Positions 56,233 to 64,000 of a DNA stretch of 64,000 bases are shown piece after piece. The stretch comes from Micromonospora marina (GTDB lineage Bacteria > Actinomycetota > Actinomycetes > Mycobacteriales > Micromonosporaceae). The first letter of the stretch is position 1; every line of letters begins with the position of its first letter. Position numbers and translations under genes: made by a program. Location: contig NZ_FMCV01000001.1 of the NCBI RefSeq assembly GCF_900091565.1, positions 248,001-312,000 of the forward strand, given 5' to 3'. Under the pieces are notes generated by a model, which saw only the letters and a program-made list of their open reading frames with translations, had not been told where the DNA came from and did not search any database.

Positions 56233-57941
56233 CGGTCCTCCTCCCGGCTCACCGTGGCGGCGTAGCGCGGCTCACCGGCGAGCAGTTCCTCGTGCCGGCC
56301 CTCGGCGACGACCTTGCCGTCCTCCACGAAGACCACGTGGTCGGCGTGGCCGAGCACCAGCGGGCTCGTGGTGCAGACGAGCGTGGTGCGTCCGTGACGG
56401 GCCGGGCCGAGCCGTTCGGCGATGCGGGCCTCGGTGTGCGCGTCCACCGCGCTGGTCGGCTCGACCAGGATCAACGTCTCCGGGTCGGCGACGAGCGCGC
56501 GGGCCAGCCGCAGCCGTTGCCGCTGCCCGCCGGAGAACTCCCGGCCGCGTTCGGCGACCTCGCCGTCCAGGCCGCCGGGCAGCGCCTCGACGATGTCGGT
56601 GGCGCTCGCCGCCGCCAGCGCCGCCGCCACCGCGCCGGGCTCGGCCCGGTCGTGCGGGTCCAGCTCCGTGCGCAGCACGCCGCTGAACAGCTGCGCGTCG
56701 TTGTCGGCCACCAGGATCCGCTCCCGCACCGTCGCCAGCGCCACGTCCCGCAGCGGTACGCCGTGCAGCGTGACGTCCCCGTCGGCGTACCGGCCGAGCC
56801 GGTCGGCGATCTCGGTGGCGTCCTGCGGGGTGGCGGCGGCGAGCGCGGTGAGCCGTCCCGGTCGCAGCACCAGCCCGGACCGGACGTCCGCCAGCTCACC
56901 CGGTCCGGCCGGCACCGGGACCGGGGTGGCCGGGTCGGTGAACTCCGGCGCGAGCCGCAGCAACCGGACCACCCGGCGGGCCGCGACGTGTCCCCGGGTC
57001 AGCTTGTCGGCCGCCTCGGTGAGGTTGCGCAGCGGGCTCACCAGGAACGCGGTGTAGCCGTAGAACGACACCAGCTCACCGGCGCTGATCTCGCCGCGCA
57101 GCGCGTACCGGGCGCCCAGCCAGGTCACCAGCACCACGAAGACGCCGGGCAGCAGGATCTGCGCGGCCTGCAACAGCGACTCGACCCGGGCCACCCGCAG
57201 TCCGTCCGAGCGCAACGCCTGCGACCGTTGCCGGTAGCGCTCCGACAGCACCGGCTCGCCGCCGACTCCGCGCAGTACGCGCAGACCGGAGACGATGTCC
57301 GCGGCGCGGGCGGTGAGCCGGCCGGTCGAGTCCCGGTACGCGGCCTGCTGCCGGTGCAGCGGGCGGATCAGCAACGCCACGAGCGCCATCAGCAGCGGCA
57401 CCCCGAGCACCACCACCAGGCCGAGCGGCTGGGAGGCGCTGAGCAGGATCACCGCGACGGTGACGATGCCGACCACCGAGCCGGCGCCCCGCGCGGTGAT
57501 GTCGACGGCGCTGCCGATGTGCTCGATGTCGGCGGTGCCGATGCTCACCACCTCACCCGCCGCGACCCGCCGGGGCAGCGCCGCGCCGAGCCGGTTGGTG
57601 GCGTCCACCGTCACCTGCACGGTGCGGTAGGCGGCGCCGAGCCAGTTGTGCACCGCGCAGCGGTGGCGCAGGATCCCGGCGACGGCCTGCACCAGGCCCA
57701 GCCCGAGCAGGGCCAGGCTCCAGCGGACCAGCGCGTCCGGGTCGCGTTGGGCCAGGCCGGCCTCCACGGCGCGGCCGAGCACGGCCGGCACCAGCGCCTG
57801 GGCCAGCATCCAGAGCACGCCGAGTGCGAGACCGGCGCCGAAGATGACGGGGTGCCGCCCGGCGAGCCACACGAGGTACCGGGTGGCCGACCGCGCGTCG
57901 GGGTGCCGGGATCGCCGGCCGGTGAGAAGCGCATGACCCAC
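56229..57941 (-). CDS. ABC exporter half-transporter with degenerate Walker A and Walker B
   Basis: 570 residues from GTG 57941 (a TTG at 57977 is an in-frame alternative). Six-helix domain then a nucleotide-binding domain in which the Walker A region reads TALAAATPQDATE, without GxxGxGK[ST], and Walker B reads LILVEPTSAVD, with Val for Asp. The signature [15 protein letters not shown] is intact. It supplies the signature to the partner's good Walker A, making one consensus and one degenerate ATP site. First gene of the pair; ATGA overlap with the partner. Confidence 0.88.
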   Translation of the reverse strand: MGHALLTGRRSRHPDARSATRYLVWLAGRHPVIFGAGLALGVLWMLAQALVPAVLGRAVEAGLAQRDPDALVRWSLALLGLGLVQAVAGILRHRCAVHNWLGAAYRTVQVTVDATNRLGAALPRRVAAGEVVSIGTADIEHIGSAVDITARGAGSVVGIVTVAVILLSASQPLGLVVVLGVPLLMALVALLIRPLHRQQAAYRDSTGRLTARAADIVSGLRVLRGVGGEPVLSERYRQRSQALRSDGLRVARVESLLQAAQILLPGVFVVLVTWLGARYALRGEISAGELVSFYGYTAFLVSPLRNLTEAADKLTRGHVAARRVVRLLRLAPEFTDPATPVPVPAGPGELADVRSGLVLRPGRLTALAAATPQDATEIADRLGRYADGDVTLHGVPLRDVALATVRERILVADNDAQLFSGVLRTELDPHDRAEPGAVAAALAAASATDIVEALPGGLDGEVAERGREFSGGQRQRLRLARALVADPETLILVEPTSAVDAHTEARIAERLGPARHGRTTLVCTTSPLVLGHADHVVFVEDGKVVAEGRHEELLAGEPRYAATVSREEDR

Positions 57942-57980
57942 CGACGCTAGGTGCCGGGCGACCCGGGCGCCAACCAATTC

Positions 57981-57998
57981 CGGCCGTCGTGACGGCCG
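57981..57998 (-). terminator. Short hairpin downstream of the ABM-like gene
   Basis: CGGCCGTC/GACGGCCG (57981-57988 with 57991-57998), effectively a 5-6 bp stem with a small loop, 6 nt past the minus-strand stop at 58004. Confidence 0.35.
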
Positions 57999-58003
57999 TC
58001 GCG

Positions 58004-58258
58004 TCAGCGGTCGACCTGGGTGAAGTCCCAGCTGTGCGGCGGGCGGGCGATCAGGCGGGCCGGCGGCTCGGGCAGCTCCCGAGGGGTGTTACGCCACTTG
58101 GAGACGACCACGAGCCGGTGGTCGGTGGAGGAGAACACCTCGCTGGAGACGTGCATCGGGTCGTGCTCGAACTCGGGCAGCGCGGTCTCGCAGACCCAGG
58201 TGATCAGGTCGGCGAAGCCGTACGGCTCGGCCTTTGCCTCCCACATGCGGACGATCAT
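58004..58258 (-). CDS. Small protein, antibiotic-biosynthesis-monooxygenase-like
   Basis: 84 residues from ATG 58258, with GGGGAGGGG upstream. MIVRMWEAKAEPYGFADLIT start and a central HRLVVVSKWRNTPREL strand-like segment suit a ferredoxin-like alpha+beta dimer of the ABM class, but no catalytic motif is visible. The end, RPPHSWDFTQVDR, is distinctive. It lies 17 nt downstream of tsaD on the same strand, so probably co-transcribed. Function uncertain. Confidence 0.65.
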   Translation of the reverse strand: MIVRMWEAKAEPYGFADLITWVCETALPEFEHDPMHVSSEVFSSTDHRLVVVSKWRNTPRELPEPPARLIARPPHSWDFTQVDR

Positions 58259-58275
58259 GTCGGTCCCCTCCCCGC

Positions 58276-59322
58276 TCACACGCTGACCACTGTCAGCGGC
58301 ATCGCCGAGTCGGCCGGCAGGTCCAGCCGGCTCGGCGCGACGCCCGCGGCCACCAGGTGGGAGCCGAGCGCGGCCACCATCGCGCCGTTGTCGGTGCAGA
58401 GCTTCGGCCGGGGCGTACGCACCCGGATGCCGTGCCTGCCGGCCCGCTGCTCGGCCATCGCCCGCAGTCGCGAGTTGGCCGCCACCCCGCCGCCGATCAC
58501 CAGCGTGTCGATGCCGCTGCTGCGGCACGCGTCGATCGCCTTGCCGACGAGCACGTCGCAGACCGCCTCCTGGAAGGACGCGGCCACGTCGGCGACCGGC
58601 ACCGGCTCACCGGCCCGCTGCCGCGCCTCCACCCAGCGGGCAACAGCCGTCTTCAGGCCGGAGAAGGAGAAGTCGTACCGGTGCCCGACCAGGTCCTTCG
58701 CGGCGGTCAGCCCGCGCGGGAAGGCGATCGAAGCCGGGTCACCGGCGCGCGCCTCGCGGTCGATGTACGGCCCACCGGGGAACGGCAGCCCGAGCAGGCG
58801 GGCCACCTTGTCGAACGCCTCCCCGGCTGCGTCGTCGATGGTGGCGCCGAGCGGAACCACGTCGCGGGCCAGGTCGTCGACGCGCAGCAGCGAGGAGTGC
58901 CCGCCGGAGACCAGCAGCGCGACAACGGGCTCGGGCAGCGGGCCGTGTTCGAGCGTGTCCACCGCGACGTGCGCGGCGAGGTGGTTCACGCCGTACACCG
59001 GCTTCTCCGCCGCCACCGCGTACCCCTTGGCGGCGGCGACCCCGACGAGCAGCGCGCCGGCCAGGCCCGGCCCGGAGGTCACGGCGATGGCGTCGATGTC
59101 GGCGATGGTGACGCCTGCCTCGCGCAGCGCCCGGTCCATGGTCGGCACGATGGCCTCCAGGTGGGCGCGGCTGGCCACCTCGGGCACCACGCCACCGAAC
59201 CGGGCGTGCTCCTCGACGCTGGAGGCGAGCGCGTCGGCGAGCAGCGTGTGCCCGCGCACGATGCCCACGCCGGTCTCGTCGCAGGAGGTCTCGATGCCGA
59301 GGATCAGGGGTTCGTCAGCCAT
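58276..59322 (-). CDS. tsaD: tRNA N6-threonylcarbamoyladenosine (t6A) transferase TsaD
   Basis: 348 residues from ATG 59322 ([20 protein letters not shown]). Kae1/TsaD features: metal-binding [53 protein letters not shown] and [14 protein letters not shown]. It transfers threonylcarbamoyl to A37 of ANN-decoding tRNAs with TsaB and TsaE. Part of the tsaB-rimI-tsaD cluster; tsaE lies 2.8 kb upstream. Universally conserved; no ambiguity. Confidence 0.97.
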   Translation of the reverse strand: MADEPLILGIETSCDETGVGIVRGHTLLADALASSVEEHARFGGVVPEVASRAHLEAIVPTMDRALREAGVTIADIDAIAVTSGPGLAGALLVGVAAAKGYAVAAEKPVYGVNHLAAHVAVDTLEHGPLPEPVVALLVSGGHSSLLRVDDLARDVVPLGATIDDAAGEAFDKVARLLGLPFPGGPYIDREARAGDPASIAFPRGLTAAKDLVGHRYDFSFSGLKTAVARWVEARQRAGEPVPVADVAASFQEAVCDVLVGKAIDACRSSGIDTLVIGGGVAANSRLRAMAEQRAGRHGIRVRTPRPKLCTDNGAMVAALGSHLVAAGVAPSRLDLPADSAMPLTVVSV

Positions 59323-59327
59323 GCGCG

Positions 59328-59771
59328 TCAGTCCTCGTTGCGCTGCATGACCAGCGCGTCGGTGTTGCTCGGTTGGTAGTAGCCGCGCCGTACGCCGATC
59401 GGCTCGAAGCCGTAGCCGGCGTAGAGCCGTTGCGCGGGCGCGTTGTCCGCGGCGACCTCCAGCAGCGTGCTGCGGGCGCCGCGCCGGGCCGCCTCGGCGA
59501 GCAGCGCCTCCAGCAGCAGGCGGCCGATCCCCCGGCGCTGGGCGTCCCGGCGGACCGCGACGTTCTGCACCCACGCCTCGTCGGGCGGGGACACGGCCAG
59601 CCCGGCGTAGCCGAGCAGGCTGCCGTCGTCGTCGGTGGCGACCAGGTAGAAGTGCCCGTTGGCGAGTTCGTTCCAGAACATGGCCGCCGACCACTGCTCG
59701 GCGCCGAACAGGTCCGCCTCGACGGGCAGCACCTCGTCGATGTGCCACCAGCGGAACCGGCCCAGCCTCAT
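59328..59771 (-). CDS. rimI: Ribosomal protein alanine N-acetyltransferase RimI (GNAT)
   Basis: 147 residues. GNAT fold with [18 protein letters not shown] start, acetyl-CoA motif [20 protein letters not shown] and C-terminal [20 protein letters not shown]. It overlaps the tsaB stop by 4 nt and ends 5 nt before tsaD, the standard tsaB-rimI-tsaD order. It acetylates the N-terminus of ribosomal protein S18 in E. coli; the actinobacterial enzyme may be broader. Confidence 0.93.
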   Translation of the reverse strand: MRLGRFRWWHIDEVLPVEADLFGAEQWSAAMFWNELANGHFYLVATDDDGSLLGYAGLAVSPPDEAWVQNVAVRRDAQRRGIGRLLLEALLAEAARRGARSTLLEVAADNAPAQRLYAGYGFEPIGVRRGYYQPSNTDALVMQRNED

Positions 59772-60445
59772 GGCAGGACCGGCTTGTGGCCGGTGGCCGC
59801 GACCGCGTCCGGGCGACGCAGGTAGAGCGGGGTGAGCGTCTCACCGGGCGCGCCCGCGCGGATCCGCGGCGCGGCGAGACGGGCCAGCGCCAGCGGGTCC
59901 GGGTAACGCGGCTCGTCGCGTACCGGCAGCCCCAGCACGTCCGCGTACCGATGTGCGCCATCACCGGCCGCGACGGTGACCGCCAGGCCGCGCGCCCGTT
60001 CCGCGACCACCGCCGGGGCCGCCACCTGCGGCCCGGCCAGGCGCCGGCCGGCGCCGTCGTAGACGGCCCAGTAGATCTCCCGGCGCCGCGCGTCGCTCGC
60101 GGCCAGCACCGGCTCGCCGGCGGCCGCCGGGTGGCCGATCCCGTCCAGCGAGCAGACACCGTACGTGGGTGCGCCCAGCACCTGACCCATGGCGGCGGCG
60201 GTGACCAGCCCGACGCGCAGCCCGGTGAACGGGCCCGGGCCGAGGCCGGCGACGATCGCGGCCAGGTCGGCGGGCCGCGCGCCGGAGTCCGCCAGCACGG
60301 CGTCGACCTGCGGCGCGAGCAGCTCGCCGTGGGCGCGGGCGTCGACAGTGCACCGGGACGCGCGGAGCGCGACGCCGTCCGCCGAGACCTCGGCCAGGGC
60401 CGCGGTCACCGCGGGCGTCGAGGAGTCCACCACGAGTACGAGCAC
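59768..60445 (-). CDS. tsaB: t6A biosynthesis protein TsaB
   Basis: 225 residues from GTG 60445 ([17 protein letters not shown]). ASKHA-fold pseudo-enzyme: [20 protein letters not shown] with the HxE-type segment, [17 protein letters not shown], and [18 protein letters not shown]. It dimerises with TsaD for threonylcarbamoyl transfer to tRNA. First gene of the minus-strand cluster; its promoter should lie in 60446-60544, next to a large palindrome. Confidence 0.93.
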   Translation of the reverse strand: MLVLVVDSSTPAVTAALAEVSADGVALRASRCTVDARAHGELLAPQVDAVLADSGARPADLAAIVAGLGPGPFTGLRVGLVTAAAMGQVLGAPTYGVCSLDGIGHPAAAGEPVLAASDARRREIYWAVYDGAGRRLAGPQVAAPAVVAERARGLAVTVAAGDGAHRYADVLGLPVRDEPRYPDPLALARLAAPRIRAGAPGETLTPLYLRRPDAVAATGHKPVLP

Positions 60446-60544
60446 GGTAAGCCAGCCTAGCCGCCTGCTCCGCCCGCCCCGGGCACGCCCTCGCCGCACG
60501 CCCGGTCACGGTGCGTAGCGCCCGGATCAAAGAGAGAAGCGGTG

Positions 60545-60594
60545 CGAGCCTTATGCCTCTGGGTCATGAATATGACTCAGAGGCATAAGGCTCG
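60545..60594. repeat. 50-nt near-perfect palindrome upstream of HTH gene
   Basis: CGAGCCTTATGCCTCTG (60545-60561) pairs perfectly over 17 bp with CAGAGGCATAAGGCTCG (60578-60594); inside it a G/T position and GTCAT/ATGAC extend the stem to about 23 bp around a GAAT loop. It starts 100 nt upstream of tsaB and ends 25 nt before the HTH gene, so it could be an operator, a terminator-like element or a mobile-element remnant. Confidence 0.8.
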
Positions 60595-60618
60595 GAAGAG
60601 GACTGCCATTCTCCGGGG

Positions 60619-61344
60619 ATGACGGAGAGTCGCCTCGTTCGAGAGGTCGCCCGCACCCTGCGGCGTGAACGCGAACAAGCAGGGCTCACCCAGCAGGCGC
60701 TGGCCGGGCGGGCCGGGATCAGTCAGGCCGCCATCGCCCGGATCGAGCGCGGCGACCGGCTGCCCAGCCTGACCACCGCGGAACGCCTGCTGGCCGCGCT
60801 CGGGCGGCAACTGCGAATCGAGGTCGAGCCGCTGGACAGCCACCTGGACGCGGCGCTGGACGAGCTGGCCGGGACCGCGCCGACCGAGCGGATCGAGCAT
60901 CTCGGGCTGGACCGGATCATCGACGCCCTCGGCGACCTGCCATACGTGCTGTCGGGCGGCACGGCGGCCCTGTTGCAGGGCGCGTCACTGCCGGTGGACG
61001 CGGTCGAGATCGCGGTGCGGTGGCGGGACTCCGCCCGGTTCAGCGCGTTCCTCGATCGGGCTTACGCACAGCGCTGGAACGCCAGATGGCAGGAGTGGGG
61101 CGGCATCCACACCGAGCCCGAGGAGCCGGGCGAGCACCGCTGGCGGACCCGCTACGGCGAGCTGCGGGCCCGGATGTGCGACGAACTGCCCGCGCCCGTC
61201 GAGGTCCGCCTCGGTGAACGTGTGTATCCGGTCGAGCCGCTGGTCGAGGTGGAGGTGACCGACCGGCGCGCGGCCGAACTGCTGTCCCGGTACCGCCGAC
61301 GCCTCGCCGCGGCGGGCGAGGCGCCGGACGGGTCAGCCGGCTGA
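60619..61344 (+). CDS. Xre-type HTH protein fused to a nucleotidyltransferase-like domain
   Basis: 241 residues from ATG 60619; CATTCT 6 nt upstream suggests a leaderless start. Residues 8-65 are a Xre helix-turn-helix (LRREREQAGLTQQALAGRAG, ISQAAIARIERGDRLPS). Residues ~95-225 resemble the AbiEii/MNT nucleotidyltransferase fold: LPYVLSGGTAALLQGASLP then VDAVEIAVRW, where the catalytic D-x-D would be expected but reads VEI. An antitoxin-like or regulatory role is plausible; no toxin partner is adjacent. Its 3' end overlaps ung by 12 nt on the opposite strand. Confidence 0.7.
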   Translation: MTESRLVREVARTLRREREQAGLTQQALAGRAGISQAAIARIERGDRLPSLTTAERLLAALGRQLRIEVEPLDSHLDAALDELAGTAPTERIEHLGLDRIIDALGDLPYVLSGGTAALLQGASLPVDAVEIAVRWRDSARFSAFLDRAYAQRWNARWQEWGGIHTEPEEPGEHRWRTRYGELRARMCDELPAPVEVRLGERVYPVEPLVEVEVTDRRAAELLSRYRRRLAAAGEAPDGSAG

Positions 61345-62034
61345 GCGTTCCCAGTCGACGGTGGGCAGCCCCGCGTCGGCCAGCGCCTTGTTGGCCGCGC
61401 TGAACGGGCGGCTGCCGAGGAAGCCGCGCGGGTTCATCGGGCTCGGGTGCCCGGCCTCCAGAACCACGTGCTGCGGGTTGGTCACCAGCGCCGCCTTCTT
61501 ACGGGCGTAGCCGCCCCACAGCAGGAAGACCACGCGCTTGTCGAGCGCGTCGAGTGCCCGGATGGTGGCGTCGGTGAACTCCTCCCAGCCCCGGTTCGCG
61601 TGCGAGCCGGGCGTGGCCTGCCGCACCGTCAGCACCGAGTTGAGCAGCAGAACACCCTGCGCGGCCCAGCCGTCGAGGTTGCCGCTGCGCGGCTTCGGCA
61701 CGCCCAGATCCTCGCCCAGCTCCTTGAAGACGTTGCGCAGCGACGGCGGCACCGCCACCCCCTCACGCACGCTGAAGCTCAGCCCGTGCGCCTGACCCGC
61801 CTTGTGGTACGGATCCTGCCCGAGGATCAGCACCCTGGTGTCGGCCGGCCCGCACAGCCGGTACGCGGAGAACAGGTCCTCCAGCGGCGGGAAGACGGTG
61901 GCGGTCGCGTACTCCCGGGCGACGAACTCGGCCAGCGCCGCGGTGCGGGCCGGGTCCAGGTGGGGGGCGAGCGCCTCCCGCCACGGCTCGGGCAGGAGTG
62001 CCATCAGGTCGAGGGCGGGGGCGTCGTCGGGCAT
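61333..62034 (-). CDS. ung: Uracil-DNA glycosylase (family 1)
   Basis: 233 residues from ATG 62034, with GAAAGG 6 nt upstream. Catalytic water-activating loop GQDPYHKAGQAHGLSFSV, uracil-binding LLNSVLTVRQATPGSHA, and the Leu-loop/His segment EAGHPSPMNPRGF are all intact. It removes uracil from DNA at the start of base-excision repair. It lies between tsaB and tsaE in this genome. Length is normal for Ung. Confidence 0.96.
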   Translation of the reverse strand: MPDDAPALDLMALLPEPWREALAPHLDPARTAALAEFVAREYATATVFPPLEDLFSAYRLCGPADTRVLILGQDPYHKAGQAHGLSFSVREGVAVPPSLRNVFKELGEDLGVPKPRSGNLDGWAAQGVLLLNSVLTVRQATPGSHANRGWEEFTDATIRALDALDKRVVFLLWGGYARKKAALVTNPQHVVLEAGHPSPMNPRGFLGSRPFSAANKALADAGLPTVDWERSAG

Positions 62035-62087
62035 CGGCAACCTTTCGCAGTCGTCCCCGGGACTCTAGGCAGCGGGTACGACAGCGC

Positions 62088-62570
62088 TCAGCCGAGGGTG
62101 GCCAGCCGGGCGGCCCAGTCGCCGCCGACCGGTTCCAGCGTGACCGCCCGGGTGTCGTCGTCGCGGCGGTCGATGCGTACCCGCAGATGCGCGTCGGCCA
62201 GCTGCTCGACCATCCCCTCGCCCCACTCCACCACGGTGACCGCCTCGTCCACCGAGGCGTCCAGGTCGAGGTCGTCGATCTCCGCACGCGGGTCGGCGGC
62301 CTCACCCAGGCGGTACGCGTCGGCGTGCACGAGCGTCACCCGGCCACCCCGCGCCGGGTCGGGCCGGTGCACCCGGGCGATGACGAAGGTGGGTGAGGTG
62401 ATGTCCCCGCGTACGCCGAGGCCGGCGCCGATGCCCTGGGTCAGCGCCGTCTTGCCGGCCCCGAGCGGGCCGCTGAGCAGCAGCAGATCGCCCGCGCGCA
62501 GCACCCCGGCCAGCCGCCGCCCGAACTCGTGGGTGTCCTCGACGGTCTTCAGCTCCACGACCACCGTCAT
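62088..62570 (-). CDS. tsaE: t6A biosynthesis ATPase TsaE
   Basis: 160 residues. P-loop LSGPLGAGKTALTQGIGAGL, ITSPTFVIARVH and LVHADAYRL, WGEGM: the standard TsaE motifs. It drives the TsaBD complex through ATP hydrolysis. It overlaps the stop of the upstream alpha/beta hydrolase gene by 4 nt, within the alr-hydrolase-tsaE run typical of actinomycetes. Confidence 0.95.
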   Translation of the reverse strand: MTVVVELKTVEDTHEFGRRLAGVLRAGDLLLLSGPLGAGKTALTQGIGAGLGVRGDITSPTFVIARVHRPDPARGGRVTLVHADAYRLGEAADPRAEIDDLDLDASVDEAVTVVEWGEGMVEQLADAHLRVRIDRRDDDTRAVTLEPVGGDWAARLATLG

Positions 62571-63652
62571 AGCGAGTCCAGGAACCTCTCCAGCGCCACG
62601 TTCACCTCGTCGGCGTGCTCCAGCATCACCACGTGCCCACTGTCGTGGATCTTCACGAACTCGGCGTGCGGCAGCCGGCGGACGATCTCCTCGGAGTGCG
62701 TCACCGGCGTGATCATGTCCTTGTCCCCCACGATCACCAGCACCGGCGTGCCCGCCAGCGCGGCCAGCGCCGGGAACCGGGAGTGGGTGGCGATCGTGCG
62801 CAGGTAGCGGGTGACCGTGTCGGCCGAGGTGCGCGAGTTCATCATCTCGACGTACGACACCAGGGCCGGGCTCGGCTTCGAGGTGCCGAAGCCGTACTTG
62901 CGGGTGAGCAGCCAGGCCACGTTCGAGGTCGACCGTCGCGCCCGGTCGATCACGGTGCCGCCGTACCGGGTGGCGTTGCTCATCATGTAGAGCACCGGCG
63001 AGCCGACGCGGCCGAGCAGCGCGGGTGCCACCAGCTTGGTCTCCGCCGCCAGACCGCCCGAGGTGGCCATCAGCACGGTGCCGACCACCCGGTCGCCGAA
63101 CATCTCCGGGTACAGCTCGGCCAACGCCATGATCGTCATGCCGCCCATGGAGTGCCCGACCAGCACCAGCGGGCCGTCCGGGGCCACCTCGTCGAGCACC
63201 CGGCGCAGCGTGTGGCCCAGCGCGGTCAGGTCGTACTCACCGCTCTCCAGCCGGCCGGAGCGGCCGTGCCCCGGCTGGTCGTACGCCACCACCCGGTGGT
63301 CGCCGCGCTCGGCGAGCCGCTTGCGCTGGAAGTGGAACGTGCCCATGTCCAGGCAGAAGCCGTGCACCAGCACCACCGTCGGGTGCCCGGTCACCGGACG
63401 GGTCGGTTCGACCACCTCCACGTGGATGTCGGTGCCGTCCGGCATCTCCAGCCGGTACGTCTCGTCGCTGCGCTGCTCGCCGAAGACCTCGTCGGCGTAC
63501 CGGTCGGCGGGGTCGTTCCTGAGCCGGCGGACCAGCACCCGCTCGCTGACCACGCCCGCCGCGAGCCCGGCGGCGGCCACACCGACGGCGGCGCCGACCA
63601 GCCCGGCCACCTTGCCGGCGGCGGTACGCGGTCGCGGCAACCGGACACTCAT
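62567..63652 (-). CDS. Alpha/beta hydrolase
   Basis: 361 residues. N-terminal Ala/Gly-rich helix (VAGLVGAAVGVAAAGLAAGV), probably a membrane anchor or uncleaved signal. The hydrolase core has the oxyanion region VVLVHGFCLD, nucleophile elbow LVGHSMGGM (Ser), and C-terminal VIVGDKDMITPVTHSEEIV and DSGHVVMLEHAD, supplying Asp and His. Substrate unknown. The gene overlaps both alr (4 nt) and tsaE (4 nt), so it is translated within one operon. Confidence 0.9.
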   Translation of the reverse strand: MSVRLPRPRTAAGKVAGLVGAAVGVAAAGLAAGVVSERVLVRRLRNDPADRYADEVFGEQRSDETYRLEMPDGTDIHVEVVEPTRPVTGHPTVVLVHGFCLDMGTFHFQRKRLAERGDHRVVAYDQPGHGRSGRLESGEYDLTALGHTLRRVLDEVAPDGPLVLVGHSMGGMTIMALAELYPEMFGDRVVGTVLMATSGGLAAETKLVAPALLGRVGSPVLYMMSNATRYGGTVIDRARRSTSNVAWLLTRKYGFGTSKPSPALVSYVEMMNSRTSADTVTRYLRTIATHSRFPALAALAGTPVLVIVGDKDMITPVTHSEEIVRRLPHAEFVKIHDSGHVVMLEHADEVNVALERFLDSL

Positions 63653-64000
63653 GCGCGCTCACCGTCGTAGACGCGGGGCACGCGCACGCCGCCGAAGCGG
63701 GTCACGATCTCGTAGTTGATGGTGCCGACCGCCTCGGCCCAGTCGTCGGCGGTGGGCTCGCCGTCCGCGCCGCCGCCGAACAGCGTCACCACGTCGCCGG
63801 CGGCCACCTCGTCGTCGCCGCAGTCGACCACGAACTGGTCCATGCAGACCCGGCCGGAGATGGTCCGGCGCTTGCCGGCGAGATGCACCGGCCCGGTGTT
63901 CGAGGCGTGCCGGGGCACCCCGTCGGCATAGCCGAGCGGCACCACCGCGAGGTTGGACTCCTGCTCGGTCAGGTAGGTGTGCCCGTAGGAGACGCCGGTG
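63649..64000 (-). CDS. alr: Alanine racemase, C-terminal part (partial)
   Basis: The last ~117 residues are visible; the gene continues beyond the window edge at 64000. SYGHTYLTEQESNLAVVPLG then YADGVPR, GKRRTISGRVCMDQFVVDCG (the segment with the conserved C-MDQ) and TINYEIVTRFGGVRVPRVY are typical of the C-terminal beta domain of Alr, which shapes the active site of the neighbouring subunit. Produces D-alanine for peptidoglycan. Followed by the alpha/beta hydrolase and tsaE as in other actinomycetes. Confidence 0.95.
   Translation of the reverse strand, partial: TGVSYGHTYLTEQESNLAVVPLGYADGVPRHASNTGPVHLAGKRRTISGRVCMDQFVVDCGDDEVAAGDVVTLFGGGADGEPTADDWAEAVGTINYEIVTRFGGVRVPRVYDGERA

Overview
The window is about 72% GC, with GTG starts, leaderless promoters, WhiB and BldM-type regulators, PspC proteins and a 46-bp repeat of a type I associate with Micromonosporaceae. 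It looks like chromosomal DNA of a Micromonospora-like actinomycete. No rRNA, tRNA, CRISPR array, phage or intact transposon was recognised.

Layout. 1-5.4 kb: DUF4190 membrane proteins, a DUF6350 (PerM-like) protein, sucCD and a stand-alone B12-binding subunit. 5.8-9.5 kb: two M23 endopeptidases, then a small accessory patch (frameshifted LysR-type gene, phosphotransferase-like gene, empty DNA). 9.6-18.6 kb: pcrA, a chorismate mutase behind a Phe/Tyr leader-peptide attenuator, and a five-gene oligopeptide/dipeptide ABC operon. 19.1-28 kb: a LiaFSR-like PspC three-component set, psd and pssA, a tandem NUDIX protein and a small PspC protein. 28-34 kb: guaA, then a light-related locus of two microbial rhodopsins and a Blh retinal-forming dioxygenase, then a GMC oxidoreductase. 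34-41 kb: LCP protein, two M1 aminopeptidase-like lipoproteins, guaB3 and guaB. 41-47 kb: DUF5319, BldM-like regulator, WhiB, a Mo-oxidoreductase, and groES-groEL under two CIRCE operators. 47-54.4 kb: a methyltransferase carrying an in-frame repeat, a YbaK deacylase, a xylose-type sugar ABC system with ROK regulator, and a DUF4142 protein. 54.5-64 kb: a heterodimeric ABC exporter with one degenerate ATP site, tsaD-rimI-tsaB, an HTH/nucleotidyltransferase-like protein, ung, tsaE, an alpha/beta hydrolase and the end of alr.

Most of the window is conserved actinobacterial core (the sucCD, guaB-bldM-groEL and alr-tsaE-tsaBD neighbourhoods). The most unusual part is 29.6-32.3 kb. One rhodopsin has the N-D-Q triad of KR2-type light-driven sodium pumps. 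It is divergent from an Anabaena-sensory-rhodopsin/xenorhodopsin-like protein, which overlaps by 4 nt with a blh gene that would cleave beta-carotene to retinal for both opsins. Carotenoid synthesis genes are not in the window. The second highlight is the textbook ribosome-mediated attenuator in front of chorismate mutase (12.1-12.3 kb).
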